This document shows, one piece after another, positions 33,495 to 40,614 of a DNA stretch of 64,000 nt. The position numbers were made by a program, and so were the translations under genes. How positions within the stretch are numbered: the stretch's first letter is position 1; each line of letters begins with the position of its first letter. The notes under the pieces were generated by a model. The model ran no database searches. It saw only the letters and a program-made list of their open reading frames with translations, and was not told the origin of the DNA. Origin of the DNA: Dyadobacter pollutisoli (GTDB taxonomy: Bacteria; Bacteroidota; Bacteroidia; Cytophagales; Spirosomataceae); contig NZ_CP112998.1 in NCBI RefSeq assembly GCF_026625565.1, positions 4,776,501-4,840,500 on the forward strand, written 5' to 3'.

Positions 33495-34892
33495 TTACAA
33501 TATATATTGACTCAAATCCCGGTTCTTCACCAGGTGCGAGAGTTTTTCCGAAACCAATTCTGCGGTGACGACAATGTGGCTGTCCGAGCCGATAACGTCG
33601 GGAATGTCGAACATAAAGTCGTTGAGCAGCAAGCTCATCACCGTTTGCAGGCGCCTTGCGCCGATATTCTCCACTTCACTGTTTACTTCGAAAGCAATCT
33701 TGGCGATTTCCCGAAGCGCGCCATCTTCAAATTCCAGCTCCACACCTTCCGATGCCATCATCGCCTCGTATTGCTTGGTTAATGCATTTTTGGGCGTCTT
33801 CAGTATTTGGTAAAAATCAGATTCTGTCAGGCTGTTCAGTTCAACCCGGATCGGGAAACGCCCTTGTAACTCGGGGATCAGATCCGACGGTTTGGAAACA
33901 TGGAAAGCACCTGCCGCCACAAAAAGAATGTGATCGGTGTGGATCACACCATGCTTCGTATTCACCGCACTACCCTCCACGATAGGAAGTAAGTCCCGCT
34001 GCACACCTTCGCGGCTTACATCAGGGCCACCTCCGCCGCCGGAGCGGCTCGATGCTACCTTGTCAATTTCATCAATGAAGATAATGCCCAGGTTTTCGGC
34101 CTTCCTAATCGCCTCAATCTTCACTTCATCCATATCAATCAGCTTGGAAGCTTCTTCGTCCAGCAGGATTTTTCTGGCTTCTTCTACCGTTACCTTGCGT
34201 TTTTTACCACGACGCGGCATCATATTACCGATCATTTCCTGAATGTTCATCATAGAAACGTCGTCAACCGCACCGCCGATCATACCCACATTCGGGGCCT
34301 GATTTTGTTGCACTTCAATGTCAATCTTGCGGCTGTCCAGCTCTCCGTTTCTTATTTTTTCACGAAAACGCTCCCTGGTACGTTGGTTCAGTTCACCGTC
34401 ATCATCAGGCATAACGTCGGAAGTACCGTTATCAGATTTTACTTTTGCAGCCCCCGCACCATGGATCGGTGGAATGAGCGCGTCCAGAATGATATCCTCA
34501 ACAGCCTGCTCAGCCTTGATTTTTACCTCTTCTTTCTTTTGCGTCCTGACCATTCCCACGGCTTGCTCTACCAGATCGCGAACCATGCTCTCTACGTCCC
34601 GGCCTACATACCCGACTTCTGTGAATTTCGACGCTTCTACTTTCACAAACGGCGCATCGGCGATCTTGGCCAGCCGGCGTGCTATCTCGGTTTTACCCAC
34701 ACCGGTAGCACCGATCATTAATATATTGTTGGGAATAATTTCCCGCTGTATATCCTCAGGGCTATTCATTCGCCTCCACCGGTTGCGCAAAGCAATGGCG
34801 ACATTGCGTTTCGCGTCATTTTGTCCGATGATGTATTGGTCAAGCTCGAAAACGATCTGACGCGGGGTTAGGCGGTTTAAGTGTTCAGTCAT
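33495..34892 (-). CDS. hslU: ATP-dependent protease ATPase subunit HslU
   Basis: The 465-aa protein is the AAA+ unfoldase of the HslVU proteasome-like protease. It opens MTEHLNRLTPRQIVFELDQYIIGQ. Walker A is GATGVGKT, Walker B is IIFIDEID, the GYVGRDVESM pore loop is present, and the C-terminal tail ends in SQYIL, the hook that docks into HslV. The I domain lies between about residues 120 and 240. hslV is not in the window next to it, unlike in many bacteria where the two are adjacent. It is divergent from the GH92 gene. Confidence 0.96.
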   Translation of the reverse strand: MTEHLNRLTPRQIVFELDQYIIGQNDAKRNVAIALRNRWRRMNSPEDIQREIIPNNILMIGATGVGKTEIARRLAKIADAPFVKVEASKFTEVGYVGRDVESMVRDLVEQAVGMVRTQKKEEVKIKAEQAVEDIILDALIPPIHGAGAAKVKSDNGTSDVMPDDDGELNQRTRERFREKIRNGELDSRKIDIEVQQNQAPNVGMIGGAVDDVSMMNIQEMIGNMMPRRGKKRKVTVEEARKILLDEEASKLIDMDEVKIEAIRKAENLGIIFIDEIDKVASSRSGGGGGPDVSREGVQRDLLPIVEGSAVNTKHGVIHTDHILFVAAGAFHVSKPSDLIPELQGRFPIRVELNSLTESDFYQILKTPKNALTKQYEAMMASEGVELEFEDGALREIAKIAFEVNSEVENIGARRLQTVMSLLLNDFMFDIPDVIGSDSHIVVTAELVSEKLSHLVKNRDLSQYIL

Positions 34893-35107
34893 TGTGTTTT
34901 TATATCGATACGTAACTCAGATGTTATTTTTATGCCGGGAGACATACTGGCCTGTAGCAGCTATTGGTAGCCGCGGCCGGTTTTGTTCAAGTATACTCCC
35001 GTTTCAGTTTTAACGTCGTAAAGAACTATGCCCGTACAAAATGTCATGTTTAAGTCAAGAAGCCGCAAATCTTTTCTCCCGATACTTTATGTTACATGAC
35101 CTTGCAT

Positions 35108-35115
35108 TACTTTTG
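35108..35115 (+). promoter_or_regulatory. Possible -7 box for the GH92 gene
   Basis: TACTTTTG fits TAnnTTTG and lies 46 bases before the ATG. A TTTA at 35086-35089 is a weak match for a -33 element. Confidence 0.3.
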
Positions 35116-35160
35116 TTACACTATCTCTTTTCTGATTCAATATAAAGAATTGTCCTTAAC

Positions 35161-37443
35161 ATGAAAAAAATCCTTTATTGCCTTTTCGTACTGTTTATAA
35201 CCACACCTCTTCTCTACGGACAATCCACTGCCAATACCAATCTGGTGGATCTCGTGAATCCGCTGATGGGAACCCAATCTAAGTTCAGCCTCTCTTCCGG
35301 TAACACTTACCCTGCCATCGCATTGCCTTGGGGGATGAACTTCTGGATGCCGCAAACCGGCAAAATGGGTGATGGATGGAGTTATATGTACGATGCCGAG
35401 AAAATCAGAGGCTTCAAACAAACACACCAGCCAAGCCCCTGGATCAATGACTATGGTCAGTTCTCTATCCTGCCGATCACCGGAAAACTGAAAATTGATG
35501 AGGAAAGCCGTGCAAGCTGGTTTTCGCACAAAGCGGAGGTAGCCAAGCCACATTACTATAAGGTGTACCTCGCAGATTATGATGTAACCACGGAAATAGC
35601 GCCCACAGAACGCGCTGCACAATTCCGCTTTACATTCCCGAAGGCGGACAGCTCTTTTGTACTTGTTGATGCTTTCGACAGAGGATCTTATGTGAAAGTT
35701 ATTCCTTCCGAACGTAAGATCATTGGTTATACAACCAAAAACAGTGGCGGTGTGCCTTCCAATTTCAAAAACTACTTCGTTCTCGTTTTTGACAAAGCAT
35801 TTACATTCTCATCTGCTTTTCATGGCAAGACATTGGCAAAAGATACATTGGAGCTGAAAGCCGGCCATGCAGGAGCGGTCGTAGGTTTCAAAACCAAAAA
35901 AGGTGAACAGGTTGGCCTGAAAGTAGCTTCATCTTTTATCAGCCCTGAGCAGGCGGAATTGAACCTGCAACGTGAACTAGGGAATGATTCTTTTGATGTA
36001 ACCAAAGAAAAAGGTCACAAAGCATGGAATGACGAGCTTTCGCGCATTAAAGTAGAAGGTGACAATATCGACCAGATCCGCACATTTTACTCATGCCTCT
36101 ACCGTGTGCTGTTGTTCCCAAGAAAGTTTTATGAATTCGACAAAGCGAACAAAGTAGTACATTACAGCCCGTATAATGGCGAGGTTCGTCCGGGTTATAT
36201 GTTCACAGACAATGGTTTTTGGGACACATTTCGTGCGGTTTTCCCATTCTTTACATTAATGTACCCTACCCTGAATTCGCATATCATGGAAGGCCTCGCA
36301 AACGCGTATGATGAAAGCGGCTTCCTTCCTGAATGGGCAAGTCCTGGTCACCGCGATTGCATGATCGGTTCCAACTCTGCATCGCTGATCGCTGATTCGT
36401 ATGTGAAAGGTGTTCGTGGTTATGATATCAATAAATTATACGACGCGATCATTAAAAACACTGAAAATGCAGGCCCGGTCAGTTCTGTTGGGCGATTTGG
36501 TCATGAATATTACAATGAACTGGGTTATGTTCCTTACGACGTTAAAGTGAATGAGAACGTAGCGAGGACTTTGGAATATGCCTACGCCGATTTTTGTATT
36601 TCCCAATTGGGTAAATCATTGAAAAAACCCCAAAAGGAGATCGATCTGTACCTCAAAAGAAGCCAGAATTATCACAACGTTTTCGACCCTGAAAGTAAGT
36701 GGATGCGTGGTAAAAACAAGGATGGCAAGTTTCAGTCACCATTCAATCCATTCAAATGGGGGGATGCATTTACAGAAGGAAACAGCATTCACTATACCTG
36801 GTCGGTGTTCCAGGACGTGAAAGGATTGATCGGTTTAATGGGCGGAAGGGAAGCATTTGTTCAGAAACTGGATACTGTTTTCACATTGCCTCCGATCTTC
36901 GACGACAGCTACTATGGCTTCCCGATTCACGAGATCCGCGAAATGCAGATCATGAACATGGGTAACTACGCACACGGAAACCAGCCGATCCAGCACATGA
37001 TCTACTTATATAACTACGCCGGCGCTCCTGACAAAGCTCAGTACTGGCTGCGTCAGGTAATGGGTAAGTTGTACCAGGCTTCTCCGGACGGCTACTGCGG
37101 TGATGAAGACAATGGTCAGACTTCGGCCTGGTATGTATTCTCTTCACTTGGTTTTTACCCGGTAACACCTGGTACTACTCAGTATGTGATAGGCTCACCC
37201 CTATTCAAAAAGGCGACGATGACCATGGAAGACGGCAAGAAGTTTACGATCCAGGCCCCCGCCACCAGCGATGCCAATATGTACATTCAGGGTGCGACAT
37301 TGAATGGGAAACCCTACGGAAATACATTCCTGGAACATGCTGATATACAAAAAGGCGGAACCGTGCAGTTCAACATGGCCAGCAAACCTTCCAAAGTGTG
37401 GGGTACCAAGCCCGAGGCAGCACCGTTTTCGTTGACGAAATAA
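35161..37443 (+). CDS. GH92 family glycosidase with altered catalytic acid
   Basis: The 760-aa protein has a signal peptide (MKKILYCLFVLFITTPLLYGQ) and the two GH92 domains (N-terminal beta sandwich, then alpha barrel). It carries DNGFWDTFRAVFPF, YLYNYAGAPDKA and GDEDNGQTSAWYVFSSLGFYPV, with Asp648 and Asp650 as the expected base. GH92 enzymes are calcium-dependent exo-alpha-mannosidases. At the acid position, where GNEP is usual, this protein has GNQP (Gln608), and the usual VPHD of the barrel is VFQD. The Glu-to-Gln change is known in the GH92 group that cleaves mannose-1-phospho-6-mannose. It is probably periplasmic or surface exposed. Confidence 0.9.
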   Translation: MKKILYCLFVLFITTPLLYGQSTANTNLVDLVNPLMGTQSKFSLSSGNTYPAIALPWGMNFWMPQTGKMGDGWSYMYDAEKIRGFKQTHQPSPWINDYGQFSILPITGKLKIDEESRASWFSHKAEVAKPHYYKVYLADYDVTTEIAPTERAAQFRFTFPKADSSFVLVDAFDRGSYVKVIPSERKIIGYTTKNSGGVPSNFKNYFVLVFDKAFTFSSAFHGKTLAKDTLELKAGHAGAVVGFKTKKGEQVGLKVASSFISPEQAELNLQRELGNDSFDVTKEKGHKAWNDELSRIKVEGDNIDQIRTFYSCLYRVLLFPRKFYEFDKANKVVHYSPYNGEVRPGYMFTDNGFWDTFRAVFPFFTLMYPTLNSHIMEGLANAYDESGFLPEWASPGHRDCMIGSNSASLIADSYVKGVRGYDINKLYDAIIKNTENAGPVSSVGRFGHEYYNELGYVPYDVKVNENVARTLEYAYADFCISQLGKSLKKPQKEIDLYLKRSQNYHNVFDPESKWMRGKNKDGKFQSPFNPFKWGDAFTEGNSIHYTWSVFQDVKGLIGLMGGREAFVQKLDTVFTLPPIFDDSYYGFPIHEIREMQIMNMGNYAHGNQPIQHMIYLYNYAGAPDKAQYWLRQVMGKLYQASPDGYCGDEDNGQTSAWYVFSSLGFYPVTPGTTQYVIGSPLFKKATMTMEDGKKFTIQAPATSDANMYIQGATLNGKPYGNTFLEHADIQKGGTVQFNMASKPSKVWGTKPEAAPFSLTK

Positions 37444-37530
37444 GGTCGGCGGTCGCCGGTCGGCGGTCGGCGGTCGGCGGTCGGCGGTCGGCGGTCGGCG
37501 GTCGGCGGTCGGCGGTCGGCGGTCGGCGGT
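37444..37530. repeat. Heptanucleotide tandem repeat (GGTCGGC)12
   Basis: Twelve full copies of GGTCGGC (one GGTCGCC variant, the second copy) plus GGT begin directly after the GH92 stop codon. Copy number is likely variable by slipped-strand mispairing. It lies 88 bases before the aldo/keto reductase start, outside any reading frame. Confidence 0.9.
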
Positions 37531-37617
37531 AAAAAATCTCTTTGCTCATTAAAAGTTCACAAAAACTAAAAAAAAACGCCGAAAGCTGACAGCCGACGGC
37601 CGATAGCCAACCAAACT

Positions 37618-38631
37618 ATGCTCTACCGCAAAATAGGAACCAATGCCAATCCTCAACAAAAAGACCTTGAACTGTCCGTCATTACATTCGGCGCCTGGGC
37701 AGCCGGTGGCTGGATGTGGGGCGGTACCGAAAGAAGCCAGGCTGTAAAAGCCATTCAGGAATCGTTTCATGCGGGCGTGACTTCCATTGATACCGCTCCG
37801 GTTTATGGACAGGGACTCAGTGAAGAGATCGTCGGCGAAGCGATCAAAGACCTGCCCCGTGATCAGGTTCAGATACTGACCAAGTATGGCATGCGCTGGG
37901 ACCTTGAAAAAGGTGACTTTGCCATGCATAGCAAAAACAATGAAGGCCAGGACATTAACATTTACAAATACGCGGCCAAAGACAGCATTATCAAAGAATG
38001 CGAACAAAGCCTGACGCGACTGGGTACTGATTACATTGACCTGTACCAGATCCATTGGCATGACAAAACCACTCCTATTGAAGAAACAATGGAGGCAGTT
38101 TCTCTGCTGATCGATCAGGGAAAAGTGCGGTATGCGGGGGTTTGTAACTACAATGCAGAACTAATGCGGGAAGCTGCCAAATACATTCATTTGGTTTCAG
38201 ATCAGGTTCCATATAGCATGGTAAAACGTGATATTGAAGCGGAACTTGTGCCTTACTGCATTGAAAATGACAAGGCTATACTCGCTTACAGCCCATTGGA
38301 ACGCGGGTTATTGACCGGTAAAATGAAGCCCGGTTACAAGTTTGGCGCAGACGATCACCGCGCTTCCATTCATTTTTATAAAGATGAAAATCTTGTGAAG
38401 GTCAATGCCTTTCTGGACCAGATCAGGCCGCTGGCTGAGGAGAAAAATGCGACACTAGGACAACTCGTTTTGCGATGGACGGTGGAACAGCCGGGCATTA
38501 CCATCGCATTGGTAGGTGCCAGGGATGCAGAACAGGCGCTCCAAAACGCCGCCGCAATCGATATCAGCCTGAATAAGGAAGAAATCGATTTCATTACCGG
38601 ACATTTGAATGAATTGAAATTAGTTAAATAG
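37618..38631 (+). CDS. Aldo/keto reductase
   Basis: The 337-aa protein has the TIM-barrel AKR fold with the catalytic Asp and Tyr of SIDTAPVYGQG, Lys of ILTKYGMRWD, and His of LYQIHWHDK. NADPH-binding residues lie in the C-terminal ALVGARDAEQ segment. Such enzymes reduce aldehydes or oxidise sugars; the YLYQ- and sugar-dehydrogenase-neighbour context hints at sugar oxidation but does not fix the substrate. It is 36 bases upstream of the PQQ-type sugar dehydrogenase and probably in the same unit. The start follows a heptanucleotide repeat region. Confidence 0.88.
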   Translation: MLYRKIGTNANPQQKDLELSVITFGAWAAGGWMWGGTERSQAVKAIQESFHAGVTSIDTAPVYGQGLSEEIVGEAIKDLPRDQVQILTKYGMRWDLEKGDFAMHSKNNEGQDINIYKYAAKDSIIKECEQSLTRLGTDYIDLYQIHWHDKTTPIEETMEAVSLLIDQGKVRYAGVCNYNAELMREAAKYIHLVSDQVPYSMVKRDIEAELVPYCIENDKAILAYSPLERGLLTGKMKPGYKFGADDHRASIHFYKDENLVKVNAFLDQIRPLAEEKNATLGQLVLRWTVEQPGITIALVGARDAEQALQNAAAIDISLNKEEIDFITGHLNELKLVK

Positions 38632-38667
38632 GAAATCCAAAAATCGCACAGTTATTCACCTTAATCT

Positions 38668-39849
38668 ATGAGCAAAAACATTCCTTTACTAAAAAAATAC
38701 CTCCCGCTTGCGTTTGGAGGTCTGTTGCTAACCGCTTCGATCGGTTTGATGAGCAATAGCGGTATCACCAGTGAGACCCGTGCCGATCAAAAATTGACTG
38801 AGGCGAATTTAAAAGTAGATACTGTCGCTACCGGCCTGACGATGCCATGGGCCTCGGCTTTACTGCCAAATGGCGATCTTCTGGTTACCGAACGCGGCGG
38901 CAAGCTGCGGTTGGTAAAGAACGGTAAGCTCGACCCGCAGGAAATTACAGGTATCCCGGAGGTGCTTTACAAAGGACAAGGAGGCTTACTGGACATTAAC
39001 CTGCACCCCGACTACAAAAAGAACGGCTGGATCTACATCAGCTACTCGTCACCGAAAGCGGCAGGAGAAGAAGGAGATGACGGCGGTGCGAATACTGCAT
39101 TGATGCGTGCCAAACTGAAAGACCATGCTTTGACAGACATTCAGCAGCTGTTTAAGGCTATTCCAAATGTAAAAGCCAATGTACATTATGGAGGCCGCAT
39201 TGTGTTTGACAAAAAAGGATATGTGTTCCTCTCACTTGGAGAGCGCGGGCAGAAAGAAAACTCGCAGAATCTGGGTCGCGACCAGGGTAAAGTGGTGCGC
39301 CTGCATGAAGATGGCAAGATCCCTACTGACAACCCTTTTGTGAAAACAGAAGGCGCCAGACCAGAAATCTGGACGTACGGACACCGCAACCCACAGGGAA
39401 TGATCATCCACCCGACTACGGGCGTGATCTGGGAACATGAGCATGGTCCACAAGGCGGTGATGAGCTGAATATCATTGAAAAAGGTAAAAACTACGGCTG
39501 GCCGCTGATCACTTTTGGCATTGATTATGATAATAGCATCATTTCAAAAGACACCGCACGCGCTGGTCTCGAACAACCAGTTGTGTACTGGAAACCATCC
39601 ATCGCACCATGCGGAATCACTTTCCTGACAGGTGACAAGTTTAAGGACTGGAAAGGTGATCTGCTGGTAGGTTCATTGAAATTTATGTACCTGCAGCATT
39701 TGGTTGTGAAGGGTAACAAGGTGTTGAGCCGTGAGATCATTTTCGACAAAATCGGTCGTGTGCGGGATGTACGTCAGGGTTGGGATGGTAATGTATATGT
39801 GGTTCTTGAAAACTCAGGTAAAGTAGTACGTATCAGCCCAAAAAGCTAG
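38668..39849 (+). CDS. PQQ-dependent sugar dehydrogenase (aldose sugar dehydrogenase-like)
   Basis: The 393-aa protein has an N-terminal membrane or signal segment (YLPLAFGGLLLTASIGLMSNSG) and a six-bladed beta propeller of the GSDH family. Landmarks are MPWASALLPNGDLLVTERGG, VHYGGRIVFDKKG (catalytic His) and EHGPQGGDELNIIE. Members oxidise aldoses in the periplasm with soluble or membrane-linked PQQ and pass electrons to a cytochrome. The cytochrome c gene at 40010 fits that acceptor. The stop codon overlaps the left arm of an inverted-repeat element. No PQQ biosynthesis genes are present in the window. Confidence 0.86.
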   Translation: MSKNIPLLKKYLPLAFGGLLLTASIGLMSNSGITSETRADQKLTEANLKVDTVATGLTMPWASALLPNGDLLVTERGGKLRLVKNGKLDPQEITGIPEVLYKGQGGLLDINLHPDYKKNGWIYISYSSPKAAGEEGDDGGANTALMRAKLKDHALTDIQQLFKAIPNVKANVHYGGRIVFDKKGYVFLSLGERGQKENSQNLGRDQGKVVRLHEDGKIPTDNPFVKTEGARPEIWTYGHRNPQGMIIHPTTGVIWEHEHGPQGGDELNIIEKGKNYGWPLITFGIDYDNSIISKDTARAGLEQPVVYWKPSIAPCGITFLTGDKFKDWKGDLLVGSLKFMYLQHLVVKGNKVLSREIIFDKIGRVRDVRQGWDGNVYVVLENSGKVVRISPKS

Positions 39850-39966
39850 TTGGCGCGAAGCTCCCGCTTCGTGCCGATTATTCTCAGGCCTCTGGCCGGC
39901 TCTCGTAAAATCCAGATGGTCGGAGGCCTAAAAATACTGGATACGAAGCAGAGCTTCGCACCAACT
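39848..39966. repeat. 119-bp inverted-repeat element between PQQ dehydrogenase and cytochrome c
   Basis: The 16-base arms AGTTGGCGCGAAGCTC and GAGCTTCGCACCAACT are complementary with one mismatch; the left arm starts inside the TAG stop of the dehydrogenase. Inside, GCTTCGT/ACGAAGC and AGGCCTC/GAGGCCT pairs can extend the fold. The element is MITE-like or a dispersed palindrome and contains no ORF. Confidence 0.65.
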
Positions 39967-40009
39967 TTTAGTAGCACGCATCAGCCAAAAAAATGAATAA
40001 ATTAAAATA

Positions 40010-40420
40010 ATGAAACCTTTAATATCTATACTTGCTGCATTCATCTTTTGCTCGGCAGTTTTCCCACAACAGGACGATGAACTGGCAAAAAGCATTGAGC
40101 GCGGAAAAATGGTGTATTCCGAAAACTGCATTACCTGCCATATGGGCGGTGGTGAGGGTATTCCTGCAACATTTCCTCCACTTGCCAAAGCAGATTATTT
40201 TGACAAAAACCCTGAAAACGCCATTAAAGCAGTCAAATTCGGTTTGATTGGCAAAATTAAAGTGAATGGTGTTGACTATGATAACATGATGCCAAATCCA
40301 GGATTGGGTAATGATGAAATCGCGGACCTAGTCAATTACATCATGAATTCGTGGGGCAATACGTCCGAAAAAAAGATGGTCACCGAGAAAATGGTGGAGG
40401 ATTTAAAAGAGAAAAAGTAG
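40010..40420 (+). CDS. Class I cytochrome c
   Basis: The 136-aa protein has a signal peptide (MKPLISILAAFIFCSAVFPQ) and one haem-c site, Cys40-x-x-Cys43-His44 (CITCH), followed by a Met in the MMPNPGLGNDEIADLVNYI axial region. It is a periplasmic electron carrier. Its position after the PQQ-type sugar dehydrogenase suggests that it accepts electrons from that enzyme. The C terminus is Lys-rich. A strong terminator follows at 40437. The promoter could be within the inverted-repeat element or shared with the upstream genes. Confidence 0.9.
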   Translation: MKPLISILAAFIFCSAVFPQQDDELAKSIERGKMVYSENCITCHMGGGEGIPATFPPLAKADYFDKNPENAIKAVKFGLIGKIKVNGVDYDNMMPNPGLGNDEIADLVNYIMNSWGNTSEKKMVTEKMVEDLKEKK

Positions 40421-40436
40421 ATTGAGATATCTTTTC

Positions 40437-40469
40437 AAGAGCCGCGTGGTCGAAAGCCACGCGGCTCTT
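40437..40469. terminator. Terminator after the cytochrome c gene
   Basis: A 13-bp perfect stem (AAGAGCCGCGTGG/CCACGCGGCTCTT) with a 7-base loop lies 16 bases after the stop, followed by CTGTTTTG. Confidence 0.8.
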
Positions 40470-40614
40470 CTGTTTTGAAATTGATCGAAAACTCAGATTA
40501 TAAGCCATTTGAAATTCACTATTTGAAATAAATCTAAATAAAAACTTGTATGGCAAGAATTGCGCTTCCATATTTGTCGCCGGAACAATTATTTAGACCA
40601 ATTTCAAATAAAAA

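Noticed and set aside
37444..37530. Heptanucleotide array considered as a CRISPR
   Set aside because: Units are 7 bases with no spacers, so it is a simple tandem repeat.
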